Positions 7,719 to 16,712 are shown, counted from the stretch's first letter. The stretch: 37,863 nucleotides of DNA from Chromatiaceae bacterium (GCA_013426805.1 JACDZG010000070.1:1-37863); one strand, 5' to 3'. The notes: generated by a model not told the origin, from the sequence alone. Translations and numbers: made by a program.

Positions 7719-8417
7719 GTGGACGACGTGACCCAGAACCTTGCCTTAGCCCTCGGCGCCAGTTGGGCGAGCGGCATCAATCTCTATGCCGCGATCCTGG
7801 TGCTCGGGCTGATGGGAGCCAGTGGAGCGGTCGATTTGCCGGCCGGCCTCGCGATCCTGTCCGATCCGCTAGTGCTGTTGGCTGCCGGCGGCATGTATCT
7901 CGCCGAGTTCTTCGCCGATAAAGTCCCTGGTGTGGACAGCATCTGGGATGCCGTGCATACCTTCATCCGCATCCCGGCCGGAGCCCTGATGGCCATGGGC
8001 GCGGTGGGCGACCTGGGTCCGCTGACCCCGCTGGGAGATACGGCCGCGCTGCTGCTCGGCGGCGGTGTGGCCGCGGCCAGTCATGCCGCCAAGGCGGGGA
8101 CTCGGGTCCTGATCAATACCTCGCCGGAGCCCTTCACCAATTGGATCGCCTCGGTCACCGAGGACCTCGGGGTGATTGGCGGATTGCTGCTGGCGCTGCA
8201 ACACCCGGCGGTGTTCCTGGTCGCGTTGGCCCTGTTCTTCCTGCTCCTGATCTGGTTGTTCCCCAAGTTATGGCATGGGCTTCAGCGGGTCTGGACGGCA
8301 CTGCGCAAGCACTTCGGCGGTGATCGGGCGCTGCCATCCCCCGTGGTCGCCACGCCTGGTGCGGCTGGCGTGGTCGCGGTCGACGGCCGGCTACCGGCCG
8401 CGCCGCCCAAGGTCTGA
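7719..8417 (+). CDS. DUF4126 family integral membrane protein
   Basis: A 232-residue membrane protein matching the DUF4126 pattern: LALALGASWASGINLYAAILVLGL near the N-terminus, YLAEFFADKVPGVDSIWDAVHTFIRIPAGAL in the middle, and HAAKAGTRVLINTSPEPFTNW before a last strong membrane segment (about 165-190). Function is unknown. The start is a GTG at 7719 with a modest AGG upstream. The final 40 residues are a low-complexity Ala/Pro/Val tail. cca follows after five bases, so the two may be co-transcribed. Confidence 0.8.
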   Translation: MDDVTQNLALALGASWASGINLYAAILVLGLMGASGAVDLPAGLAILSDPLVLLAAGGMYLAEFFADKVPGVDSIWDAVHTFIRIPAGALMAMGAVGDLGPLTPLGDTAALLLGGGVAAASHAAKAGTRVLINTSPEPFTNWIASVTEDLGVIGGLLLALQHPAVFLVALALFFLLLIWLFPKLWHGLQRVWTALRKHFGGDRALPSPVVATPGAAGVVAVDGRLPAAPPKV

Positions 8418-8422
8418 TCGCG

Positions 8423-9724
8423 ATGTCCGCCGTTGCCTGCCGGTGCCCGGTGGATGCCGCCGATGGTCTCGAGGTCTATCTGGTCGGCGGCGCCGTGCGC
8501 GATCAGTTGGTCGGTCAGGTCCCGAACGAATGGGACTATGTGGTGGTCGGCGCCACCGCGGCTGACCTGACGCGGCGCGGTTTCAAGCAGGTCGGTCGGG
8601 ATTTCCCCGTCTTCCTGCATCCGCAAACCAAAGACGAGTACGCCCTGGCCAGAACCGAGCGCAAGACCGCCCCCGGCTACTGCGGCTTTGTCGTGCACGC
8701 CGACCCGTCGGTGACCCTGGAGGAGGACCTGCGTCGCCGCGACCTGACCATCAATGCGCTGGCGCGCTCGGCGGATGGCACGCTGATCGATCCCTTCGGC
8801 GGCTTGGCCGATTTGCAGGCGCGGGTGCTGCGTCACTGCTCGCCGGCGTTCACCGAGGACCCGGTACGCATTCTGCGGGTCGCCCGTTTTGCCGCCCGTT
8901 TCGCGCCGCTGGGTTTTCGGGTCGCCGACGAGACCATGGATTTGATGCGGGCCATGGTCGCCGCCGGCGAGGTGGATGCCCTGGTTCCGGAGCGGGTGTG
9001 GCAGGAATTGAGCAAGGCGTTGGGCGAGACCCGCCCCTCGCGGTTCTTCGAAGTCCTGCGCGCGTGCGGCGCGCTGGCCCGCCTGCTGCCCGAGTTGGAC
9101 TGCCTGTGGGGTGTTCCCCAACCGGAAAAATGGCACCCGGAGATCGACACCGGCGTACATGCCATGCTGGTACTCGATATGTCGGCGCAGCTCTCGCCGG
9201 ATCTCGAGGTGCGTTTCGCCGCCCTCTGCCACGATCTGGGCAAGGGCACCACCCCGGCAGCGATCTGGCCGAGTCACCACGGACACGAGGAGCGCAGCGT
9301 CACGCTGCTGGAGGCCGTGTGTGATCGTTTAAGGGTACCCAACCGCTACCGCGCCCTGGCGCGCATCACGGCCCGCTACCATGGGCTGGTGCATACGGTC
9401 GAGGTGCTGCGGTCGGCGACGATCGTCGACCTCATGGAGCGGACCGACGCCTTTCGCCGCCCCGAGCGCTTCCGTCAGCTGCTCACCGCCTGCGAGGCGG
9501 ACTTCCGCGGCCGCGCGGGCTACGCCGATCGCCCCTATCCCCAGGCCGGGGAACTGCGGCATCTCTTCGATGCGGCACTGGCGGTCGATGTCGCGGCGCT
9601 CGCCGTCGCGGCCGCGGAGCCCCGACTCATCGCCCAGCAAATCCGTCAGGCCCGCATCGCGGCCATTCGTCGGGCGCGCCTGGACCGCACCACCCTCGAA
9701 CCTGCCGGCCACCGCCAGCCATGA
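8423..9724 (+). CDS. cca: Multifunctional CCA-adding tRNA nucleotidyltransferase (Cca)
   Basis: Adds and repairs the 3'-CCA end of tRNAs in the cytoplasm. The 433-residue protein aligns along its length with the gammaproteobacterial type: YLVGGAVRDQLVG near residues 18-29, RDFPVFLHPQTKDEYALARTERK, LRRRDLTINALA, EDPVRILRVARFAARFA, KWHPEIDTGVHAMLVL, and the HD-domain motif ALCHDLGKG, which gives phosphohydrolase activity. The catalytic acid pair, usually DxD, reads Glu36-Trp-Asp38. The first ten residues are longer than usual. The stop overlaps the next start (ATGA, 9721-9724). Confidence 0.95.
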   Translation: MSAVACRCPVDAADGLEVYLVGGAVRDQLVGQVPNEWDYVVVGATAADLTRRGFKQVGRDFPVFLHPQTKDEYALARTERKTAPGYCGFVVHADPSVTLEEDLRRRDLTINALARSADGTLIDPFGGLADLQARVLRHCSPAFTEDPVRILRVARFAARFAPLGFRVADETMDLMRAMVAAGEVDALVPERVWQELSKALGETRPSRFFEVLRACGALARLLPELDCLWGVPQPEKWHPEIDTGVHAMLVLDMSAQLSPDLEVRFAALCHDLGKGTTPAAIWPSHHGHEERSVTLLEAVCDRLRVPNRYRALARITARYHGLVHTVEVLRSATIVDLMERTDAFRRPERFRQLLTACEADFRGRAGYADRPYPQAGELRHLFDAALAVDVAALAVAAAEPRLIAQQIRQARIAAIRRARLDRTTLEPAGHRQP

Positions 9725-10332
9725 ACGCCGCTGCCGAACATCCGCTGACCCCTGTGGTTTTGCTCCGCGAGGTTAAACCGCTGAGCCTGATCTTCGAGCG
9801 GCCCCTGGCCTTGTCGCCAGGCTTCTGTGACGCCGTCTGTGAGCGCTTCGAGGCGCACCCGCAGCACCAGTATGCGGGGCGGGTGGGGCAGTTGCGTACT
9901 GCTGATCCGAGCGTGAAGCGAACCACCGACCTGGTCGTCAGCAACAAACCGGATTGGCAGGATGTCGACCAGGAGTTGTTCCGCTCGCTGGCCGCTGCCA
10001 TCAACGAGTTTCGCGAGACCTTTCCCTACTTCAAGGGGCCGTTCAAGGATGAGGGCTATCAGGTTCAGCGGTATCTGCCGGGGGAGTATTACCACTGGCA
10101 CGTCGACGGCGGCAGTCATGAACTCAGCCGGCGGCAACTCGTCGCCCTGTGGTATCTCAACGATTGTCCCGGCCCCGGCGGCGAGACCGAGTTTCTTCAC
10201 CAGCAGGTGAGCGTGCGTCCGGAGCGCGGCAAGCTGGTGCTGTTCCCCCCGTTTTGGACCCACGAACACCGGGCGGCGGTCGTCCGGACCGGGGTCAAGT
10301 ACATCGCGACAACCTGGGTGGTATTTGCCTGA
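9721..10332 (+). CDS. 2-oxoglutarate/Fe(II)-dependent oxygenase (prolyl-4-hydroxylase-like)
   Basis: A 203-residue protein of the prolyl-hydroxylase superfamily. Iron ligands are visible as His127-Val-Asp129 in YYHWHVDGG and a distal His183 in THEHRA. A basic residue in GVKYIATTW occupies the 2-oxoglutarate anchor position. YQVQRYLPGEYYHWHVD, WYLNDCPGPGGETEF and LVLFPPFWTHEHR follow the order of the fold. The substrate cannot be deduced; bacterial relatives hydroxylate proteins such as EF-Tu or ribosomal proteins, or small molecules. It is coupled to cca by a four-base overlap and to the next gene by a TGATG junction, so the three form an operon. Confidence 0.85.
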   Translation: MNAAAEHPLTPVVLLREVKPLSLIFERPLALSPGFCDAVCERFEAHPQHQYAGRVGQLRTADPSVKRTTDLVVSNKPDWQDVDQELFRSLAAAINEFRETFPYFKGPFKDEGYQVQRYLPGEYYHWHVDGGSHELSRRQLVALWYLNDCPGPGGETEFLHQQVSVRPERGKLVLFPPFWTHEHRAAVVRTGVKYIATTWVVFA

Positions 10333-11747
10333 TGGCCGACATCCTACTGATCGGGGGCGGCGCAGCACAGCGGGAACGCCTTGACCGGCTGCACCAGGCG
10401 ATCGAGGCCCGCGGCTGGGTCATCGAACGGCTCGCGCCCATTGATTCCCAGCGTGACTGGTTGAAGCACTCGCGACCGCGCGTCTGCGCGGCCTCCTGTG
10501 TGATCGCGGTCTGGACTGCCGCCTCGGTACGGGATCGCTGGACGGCGGTCGGGGCCGATGTGGCACTGGAGCGGCGCACTCTGGTCTCCCTGCTGTTTGA
10601 CCCGGTGGAGTTGCCGCGCGCCTTTCGCGGCATCGACTCGGTTGATATCGTCGGGTGGGCGGGTGACTCCGAGTCGCCGCTGCTGGACGCTCTGGACGCG
10701 GCGTTGCGCGTGATGTTGGGCCCAACTGCCAAGCGGCGGCTGACGGCCCCGATCCCGATGCGGCCGGCGATGTCCACCGGGTCCGCGGCCGCGCGGTCTG
10801 TGGTTGCGCTCCACCCGGCATCCGGCCAGAAAGCCGCGGTGATGGAGCGTCTGGAGCCGGTCCGGCGACGGGCCGAGTTGCCGGTCGCGGCGGACGCATC
10901 CGCCGGGTGGATGCGCACCGATGTGTTGTTCGACGGCTTCTATCCCCTGTCGCCGCCCGTGCTCGGTACCGCGCCCGATCAGGACGAACCGGATGCGGCC
11001 GAGGCAGCGCCGCCGCCAGGGTTGCGCGTCGGCTTGCTTTCCTGCATCTTCGGGTGGGTAATCGCCTGGGTCATCGGCCTCACGGCCATGGGGTCCTATC
11101 TGCTGTCGAGCCCGTACAGTGCCGGGGCTGCCGAAATCGCGATCGAAAATCCGCTCTTCAGTGCGGTGAGCGGTGCCGTGGTTGGTTTGATTGGTGCCGG
11201 GTTCATGATCTACGCCCTATTGCTGCGGTGCGTCAGGATGTCGTCATCGCAGCTTGGATTCGTCGTTTTCGGCTGGGGTTTCGGCGGCGGCTGCGGGTTA
11301 TTGGCGGCCGCGCAGTTCGGTCTGCCGGTCGTTGGCCGGCTCTACGGGGTGTTTGGCTTCGATCTCGGTTGGGTGGTCGCGTGGGTGATCGCCGGGGCCA
11401 TGGGAAGCTTCTTTACCTGGTTTGCACTGCGACGATCCAATCCGGTCCTTGCGCCCATTCACCTCGCCGTGAGCGCGGGAGGATTCACGCTGGGCGCCGT
11501 GGGCGGTGCGATCCTGGGCTGGCTGGTGGTTGTGCTCCCGATTCTGGGCTTGGGTTGGCTGCTCGGTGACCCGACCGCCGTCGCGCCGACGGCCGACAGC
11601 CAGGCCGGTATGCTGCCGCAACTCCTCAGTTTGGGGCTGATCGGTGCGGTCGGCGGCGCGGTTTACGGCGCCGGCGGCGCGCTGGTGAACTTCAGCGCCT
11701 TGAACCGCCGCCGCCGCGCCATGTCCCGCGACGGCAGCGCTGTGTAA
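10332..11747 (+). CDS. TIR-like domain fused to a multi-pass membrane domain
   Basis: A 471-residue protein. Residues 1-130 look like a TIR_2 domain: a first strand (MADILLIGGG), helix, then SCVIAVWTAASVRDRW, a TLVSLLFDPVELPRAFRGID block and a WAGD segment followed by a helix, in the usual order. NAD-cleaving TIRs carry a catalytic Glu a few residues after the WV/RW; here that stretch reads WTAVGADVALE, with Gly at the aligned position, so activity is doubtful. Residues 140-230 are a Pro/Ala/Asp-rich linker. Residues 232-455 contain about six Gly/Ala/Val-rich membrane segments. It is the last gene of the cca operon (TGATG overlap). The membrane half is not recognised. It may be a degenerate signalling or defence protein. 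Confidence 0.6.
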   Translation: MADILLIGGGAAQRERLDRLHQAIEARGWVIERLAPIDSQRDWLKHSRPRVCAASCVIAVWTAASVRDRWTAVGADVALERRTLVSLLFDPVELPRAFRGIDSVDIVGWAGDSESPLLDALDAALRVMLGPTAKRRLTAPIPMRPAMSTGSAAARSVVALHPASGQKAAVMERLEPVRRRAELPVAADASAGWMRTDVLFDGFYPLSPPVLGTAPDQDEPDAAEAAPPPGLRVGLLSCIFGWVIAWVIGLTAMGSYLLSSPYSAGAAEIAIENPLFSAVSGAVVGLIGAGFMIYALLLRCVRMSSSQLGFVVFGWGFGGGCGLLAAAQFGLPVVGRLYGVFGFDLGWVVAWVIAGAMGSFFTWFALRRSNPVLAPIHLAVSAGGFTLGAVGGAILGWLVVVLPILGLGWLLGDPTAVAPTADSQAGMLPQLLSLGLIGAVGGAVYGAGGALVNFSALNRRRRAMSRDGSAV

Positions 11748-11757
11748 TGAACGGAGC

Positions 11758-12627
11758 CTAATCGGGCAGCAGTGCCATACAGCCTTTGGGGATGGTCGGT
11801 TCGACCTGAGGCTCGGCCTTTGTCTTCGCTGGTTTGCGCGCGTTTTCGCTGAACCACCAGGCGAGATCCGCGCCGCAGCCGTCACCCGCGGGTAGTGTCC
11901 CCTGAGGCTCGCACTGCGGACTGTCGGCCGGGCAGCGGAGGCGCAGATGAAAGTGCGCATCGTGACCCCGCCAGGGTCTGATCTTGCGCAGCCAGGCCCG
12001 TTCGCCTTGCACCTCGCGGCACAGTGCGCGTTTGATGCCGGGGTTGACGAAGATACGGTCCACCGCCGGATGGCGGGCGGCCGTCTCCAGCAGGAAGCGC
12101 TGCGGTTCGCCCCAGGCGCTGCTCGTCTCCAGTCCGCCGGGTTGCACCATGCTCTGCGGATCGGGCTGATGGTCCATCACCCGGCGCGCCGCGTCCGGCG
12201 AAGGTGCCAGGGTGAACCAGATATCCACGTCCAAACCATTCTGATGACTGCGATGCGCGGACGCCATGCGACCGCCGCGCGGTTGGCTGAGATCACCGAT
12301 CATCACCAGAGCGCCCTGTTTGCGCGCCGCGGCTTGGCCCAAGTCGGCGACCAGGCGCAGCAGGGTCTGGTGTCCGTAGTAGCGGTTGCGGTAGCGCCGG
12401 ATGCTGACAAAGCCGGGTCCCGACTCGGCAAGCGCGTCGGCACCGCCCACACAGCCGTTGGATGCCCCGCCGATGACCCGCGTCGGCCCTGGGCTGGGCG
12501 TGGTGATCGCGGCCCAGGGCGTGGCCGCGGTGGTCGGCGAGGCCCCGATCGCAAGGGCCAGAAGCGTGGCCGCCGACGCGAGCCGATGGGTCAGGGTGGC
12601 GCAATCGCGCAGGCGGTTCTGGGGCAT
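11758..12627 (-). CDS. mepA: Penicillin-insensitive murein DD-endopeptidase (MepA)
   Basis: Periplasmic LAS-family zinc peptidase that cleaves D-Ala-meso-DAP cross-links in peptidoglycan. The 289-residue protein has an N-terminal signal peptide (cleavage likely after the TTAATPWA region). The family blocks are IGGASNGCVGGADAL, RRYRNRYYGHQTLL, SAHRSHQNGLDVDIWF with the zinc His and Asp, and GHDAHFHLRLRCP with the second His pair. The C-terminal extension (about 40 residues, Lys/Glu/Pro-rich) is longer than in E. coli. It is followed after about ten bases by the convergent end of the TIR-like gene and preceded by ycgN on the same strand. Confidence 0.92.
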   Translation of the reverse strand: MPQNRLRDCATLTHRLASAATLLALAIGASPTTAATPWAAITTPSPGPTRVIGGASNGCVGGADALAESGPGFVSIRRYRNRYYGHQTLLRLVADLGQAAARKQGALVMIGDLSQPRGGRMASAHRSHQNGLDVDIWFTLAPSPDAARRVMDHQPDPQSMVQPGGLETSSAWGEPQRFLLETAARHPAVDRIFVNPGIKRALCREVQGERAWLRKIRPWRGHDAHFHLRLRCPADSPQCEPQGTLPAGDGCGADLAWWFSENARKPAKTKAEPQVEPTIPKGCMALLPD

Positions 12628-12637
12628 GGTTGGGACT

Positions 12638-13078
12638 CTACTTGATCCAATCGATGAGGTTCATCAGCGGGTCTTCGTCCTTGGCTGGCGCGATCACGCG
12701 GCCGCGGACACTGTGGCCGGCTGCCGCGACCGCGCCTGGATCGCCGGTGAGCAGTGGATGCCAGTGCGGCAACGGCCGCCCCTCGGCAAGGCGCCGATAG
12801 GCACAGGTCTCGGGTAGCCAGGTGGCCGGGTTGAGCTCCGCGGGCACCAGTCTGACGCAGTCCGGCACTTGACTGGAGCGGTTTGCATAGTCCCCGCAGC
12901 GACAGGTGTCCAGGTCGAGCAGTTGACAGGCGACGCGCGAGTAGACGATGCGCCCGGTCTCTTCTTCCTCGAACTTCTCCAAACAACACTTGGCGCACCC
13001 GTCGCACAGTGATTCCCATTGTTGCGGAGTCATCGCGGGCAGGGGTGTGGTTTCCCAGAAGGGGACGTCTTGGCTCAT
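12638..13078 (-). CDS. ycgN: YcgN family cysteine-cluster protein (UPF0260)
   Basis: A 146-residue protein with the conserved Cys set of the YcgN/YkgJ group: LCDGCAKCCLEKFEE, VACQLLDLDTCRCGDYANR, VPDCVRL, ETCAYRRLAEG and LPHWHPLLTG. It probably binds a metal or iron-sulfur cluster; the molecular role is unknown. The ATG at 13078 (MSQDVPFWETTPL) matches the family N-terminus; the open frame extends 27 codons upstream without similarity. It is followed by mepA after ten bases. Confidence 0.93.
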   Translation of the reverse strand: MSQDVPFWETTPLPAMTPQQWESLCDGCAKCCLEKFEEEETGRIVYSRVACQLLDLDTCRCGDYANRSSQVPDCVRLVPAELNPATWLPETCAYRRLAEGRPLPHWHPLLTGDPGAVAAAGHSVRGRVIAPAKDEDPLMNLIDWIK

Positions 13079-13301
13079 CGGCTCGAATCTCAGCACAGGT
13101 TCAGGCCGCATCTTGCCCCAGTTGGGGCGGAAAATGAATCTTGGGTTGCGGATACGCATCGTCCGTTGCGCGCGCTCGGGACAGACTGACAGGTTGTGGG
13201 AGCGGCACTGTCCCGCGTCCCGAGCACCCGTCCACCGTCATCGATCAGTCGAGAATCCGGTGACTCTGCTTTCCTGATTTGCATTATCCGAGGACTTTCC
13301 G

Positions 13302-15002
13302 ATGTCGTCACACCCTTTACGCATCGTCGTCATCGGCGGCTCCGCCGCCGGCCCCAAGGCCGCCGCCAAAGCGCGTCGGATGGATGAGTTCGCCGAGATC
13401 ACGCTGATCCAGCGCGAACCCGACCTGTCGATGGCTTCCTGCGGTTTTCCCTACTATGTCGGCGGCACCTTCGATGACCGCAATCTGCTGATCTGCACTC
13501 CGGCCGGGATCGTGCGGGATCCCAATTTCTTCGAGCAGGCAAAGCGCATCAATGCCCTGGTCGAGACCGAGGCGGTCGGGATCGACCGTGCCGAACAGAT
13601 CGTGACCTATCGCCACCTGCCCACCGGCGACCAGCAGACCATCGCCTACGACCGGCTGGTGATCGCCACCGGTGCCAAGCCGTTGCGTCCACCGGTTGCG
13701 GGCCTCGCGCTCAAGGGCGTTACGACGCTGCATTCGCTGGCCGATGCCGATTTTCTGCGGGCGGTGCGCGACGACAAGAAAGCCGCCAAGGCAGTCGTGG
13801 TCGGCGGCGGGCTGATCGGCTTCGAGGTCTGCGAGGCGCTGCGTCTGGCCGGAATTCATACCACGGTCATCGAGAAGACCCGCCAGATTCTGCCCTTTCT
13901 GGACCCGGATCTGTCCAAGCTGGTGGAAAACCACATCCGCGCCAATGGTCCGGACATCATCGTCGGCAACGGCGTGGCTGAATTTCTTGGCGAAGATGGG
14001 CGTCTCACCGGGGTCAAACTGGACAACGGCACCGAACTGCCCTGCGAGGTCGCCGTCGTGTCCGTGGGGGTCAGGCCCAACGTCAGCCTCGCCGAGGCGG
14101 CCGGGATCGTCCTGGGGGAGACCGGCGGTATCGCGGTCAACGACTTTATGCAGACCTCGGACCCGCTGATCTATGCGGTCGGCGACTGTGTCGAGTGCAC
14201 TTCACTGATCACCGGTGCCAAGCTGCGTGCGCCCTATGGCGACATCGCCAACCTGCAGGGGCGGGTCGCCGGCCAGAACGTCATTCAAGAGGGCAGCGCC
14301 CGCTTTCCAGGGATCACCAAGACCGGCATCTGCAAGATCTTCGATTACACGGTCGGCTTCACCGGTCTCTCGGCGCAGCGGGCCCGGGATCTGGGCTATG
14401 ACATCGAGACCGCGATCATCGCCGGGCTCGACATTCCCGGCTATATGAGCGGCAAGCTGTTGATCAGCAAAATGGTAGCCGATCGCAAGTCCGGCCGGGT
14501 CCTGGGCTTCCAGTGCATCGGCCCCGGGGATGCCAGTAAGCGGGTGGCGACCGTGGCCATGGCGCTGCGCGGCCAATTGACGGTGGCCGATCTGGTCAAT
14601 GCCGACCTGCCCTATGCCCCGCCGTACTCACTCGCCCTGGACCACGTCATCGTCGCGGCGCAGGTGCTGGAGAATAAGCTCATGGGCCGGATGCAGGGGC
14701 TGTCCGCTCGCGAAGTCAAGCAGCGCGTCGATCAGGGGGCCGATTGCTTCATCCTCGACACCCGCGGTCCGACTGAGTTCGAGGAACTGCGTCTCGGCAT
14801 TGGCGAGACCCTGATCCCGCTCGGTGCGCTGCGCGCGCGGCTCAACGAACTGCCGCAGGACAAAGACAAGGAGATCATTCTTTACTGCAAGATCTCACTG
14901 CGCGGCTACGAGGGTGCCGCCATCCTTCAGGCCCATGGCTGGCGCAACGTCAAGGTCATGGAGGGCGGCATCATGGCCTGGCCCTATCCGCGCGAGAAAT
15001 AG
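13302..15002 (+). CDS. CoA-disulfide reductase-like flavoprotein with C-terminal rhodanese
   Basis: A 566-residue fusion. Residues 1-450 are a pyridine nucleotide-disulfide oxidoreductase: FAD motif IVVIGGSAAGPKAA, the single redox Cys47 in SMASCGFPYYVGG (the CoADR/NADH-oxidase signature), the NAD(P) motif VVVGGGLIGFEV, and the second FAD motif IYAVGDCVE. Residues about 470-566 are a rhodanese domain with persulfide-carrying Cys529 in LYCKISLRGYE. Such fusions reduce CoA-disulfide, CoA-persulfide or polysulfide with NAD(P)H. In a sulfur oxidiser a role in sulfane-sulfur handling is likely but unproven. It is monocistronic, preceded by a GAGG ribosome site. NADH peroxidase is less likely, given the rhodanese and a Cys motif of CoADR type. 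Confidence 0.88.
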   Translation: MSSHPLRIVVIGGSAAGPKAAAKARRMDEFAEITLIQREPDLSMASCGFPYYVGGTFDDRNLLICTPAGIVRDPNFFEQAKRINALVETEAVGIDRAEQIVTYRHLPTGDQQTIAYDRLVIATGAKPLRPPVAGLALKGVTTLHSLADADFLRAVRDDKKAAKAVVVGGGLIGFEVCEALRLAGIHTTVIEKTRQILPFLDPDLSKLVENHIRANGPDIIVGNGVAEFLGEDGRLTGVKLDNGTELPCEVAVVSVGVRPNVSLAEAAGIVLGETGGIAVNDFMQTSDPLIYAVGDCVECTSLITGAKLRAPYGDIANLQGRVAGQNVIQEGSARFPGITKTGICKIFDYTVGFTGLSAQRARDLGYDIETAIIAGLDIPGYMSGKLLISKMVADRKSGRVLGFQCIGPGDASKRVATVAMALRGQLTVADLVNADLPYAPPYSLALDHVIVAAQVLENKLMGRMQGLSAREVKQRVDQGADCFILDTRGPTEFEELRLGIGETLIPLGALRARLNELPQDKDKEIILYCKISLRGYEGAAILQAHGWRNVKVMEGGIMAWPYPREK

Positions 15003-15086
15003 CCTTTCGCCGCGGGGCGCGGCCAAGGGGTGCGGGCTGGTCGGGTATCCGCTATAGTCGGGTCTTATTCGCCATGGATGCCCGCT

Positions 15087-16712
15087 ATGACGGAAGACCG
15101 CCAAGACCCCGAACCCCTGGAGCGCCGCCCGGAAGCGCGCGCGTTCAAGGTTGAGGATCTGCTGCCCGATCTGCGTCGTGGGCGCATCCGCATCCCACCC
15201 TTTCAACGCGGCATCAAATGGAAGTGGACCGATGCCGCGAAGTTTTTCGATAGCCTCTATCGCGGCTATCCGGTCGGCACCCTGTTGTTCTGGGAGACCA
15301 GCGCGGAGCCGGCGGAACTGCTGTTCGGCGCGTTGCGGATCAGCGCGCAGGCCCGCGGCGACGCGCTCTGGGTGGTGGATGGTCAACAGCGGCTCGTCGC
15401 GCTCGCGCGGGTGCTGTTGGCTCCGCAGCCCGACGCGGATGAGTTCGCGCTCTATTTCGATCTCGACCAGAGCACTTTTGTCCGGCCGCCGCGCAACCGT
15501 GCCGAGGACCCCTCCCGTTGGCTGCCCATGACCGCGGTGGCGGACTCCGAACGCTTGATGCAGTGGGTCTTCGCGCATGTCGCCAAGCACCCGGTTCGGC
15601 GCGAGCGCACCTTCACCCTGGGTCAGCGTATCCGGGAATACGCGATTCCCGCCTATCTCGTTCGCGCCACGCGTGAGGAGACCCTGCGCGAGATCTTCGG
15701 ACGGACCAACGCGACCGGCAGGCGACTGAAACAGACCGAGGTCTTCGATGCCTTGCACGGCGCACGCGGCCAGACCCGTCCCGCAACCATGGTGCAGATT
15801 GTCGCTGATCTGGAGGCGTTCAACTTCGGCCCCATTGAAGAGACACTGCTGTACCGGCTCTTGCGGGTCTTACGCGGCGTCGATGTGATCGAGCGGGCGA
15901 ACGACGGGTCCCTGCGTCTGTCCGCGGCGGACGCCATGGCCGCGTATCGCGAGACGGCTGAAACCGCCGAGCGCGTGATCCAGTTCCTGAAGGCCGACGT
16001 CGGCATTCCGCACTACGCGCTGCTGCCCTATAAGCAGCCCTTTGTATTACTAGGTAAATTTTTCCAGCACCATCCGCAGCCCCGGCCGCGCTCCCGCGAT
16101 CTGTTGGCGCGTTGGGTCTGGCGTGGCGCACTGAATGGCGTCCACCAGGGCAACACGGTCTCCACGCGTGCGAGCCTCGAGCGCATTGTTTCAGACAGCG
16201 AGGATACGGCTGTCCAGCGGCTGTTGGCGATGCTCGAAGCTCGGCCCGCGGTCTTGCCCGAGCCGACCAGTCCCTTTAATTTCCGTCATGCCGCCAGTAA
16301 GTTACAGACCCTGGCCCTGCTGGATCTCATGCCGCGGGACCTGGAAAGCGCGGCGCCGATCGGCCTGGATCTGCTCACTGGGCCGGGAGCGCGGGCGTTC
16401 GCGATGCCCGCGGTGGCCGCGAGCAGCCGGGGCTTGCTCACGAAGTCGGTCGTGAACCGGCTCCTTCACCCCAAACGTCCGTGCCTGCGGCGACTTCTGA
16501 TCGACGTGGCGAACCCCGTCGTGCTGGCTTCGCACGGTATCTCTGCGGACGGGATCGAGGCGCTGCGGCGGGGTGATACGGAAGGCTTTTTCGCGGCGCG
16601 AGCCGGGTTTCTGCGTGACCACTTCGAGCGTTTCTTCGCCCGTCATGCGCGCTGGGACGAGCCGGACCGGCCCGCGCTGGCGGCCTTGGTGGTCGATGAC
16701 GAGGACCTCTGA
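15087..16712 (+). CDS. DUF262 (ParB/Srx-like) protein paired with HipA kinase
   Basis: A 541-residue protein with an N-terminal DUF262 domain: IRIPPFQRGIKWKW, FFDSLYRGYPVGTLLFWE, VVDGQQRLVAL with Asp98-Gly-Gln-Gln-Arg102, and FGRTNATGRRLKQTEVFDAL. This NTPase/nicking-type fold is found in GmrS, SspE and BrxU. The C-terminal region (about 445-520) has HPKRPC followed by DVANPVVLASHGIS, which resembles a DUF1524 layout whose HNH histidine pair has been lost; this is tentative. The ATG at 15087 is chosen over earlier frame codons that lack similarity. A possible -10 (TATAGT, 15053-15058) lies just upstream with no convincing -35. Its stop directly abuts the GTG of the HipA gene, so the two are a unit. 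Confidence 0.78.
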   Translation: MTEDRQDPEPLERRPEARAFKVEDLLPDLRRGRIRIPPFQRGIKWKWTDAAKFFDSLYRGYPVGTLLFWETSAEPAELLFGALRISAQARGDALWVVDGQQRLVALARVLLAPQPDADEFALYFDLDQSTFVRPPRNRAEDPSRWLPMTAVADSERLMQWVFAHVAKHPVRRERTFTLGQRIREYAIPAYLVRATREETLREIFGRTNATGRRLKQTEVFDALHGARGQTRPATMVQIVADLEAFNFGPIEETLLYRLLRVLRGVDVIERANDGSLRLSAADAMAAYRETAETAERVIQFLKADVGIPHYALLPYKQPFVLLGKFFQHHPQPRPRSRDLLARWVWRGALNGVHQGNTVSTRASLERIVSDSEDTAVQRLLAMLEARPAVLPEPTSPFNFRHAASKLQTLALLDLMPRDLESAAPIGLDLLTGPGARAFAMPAVAASSRGLLTKSVVNRLLHPKRPCLRRLLIDVANPVVLASHGISADGIEALRRGDTEGFFAARAGFLRDHFERFFARHARWDEPDRPALAALVVDDEDL

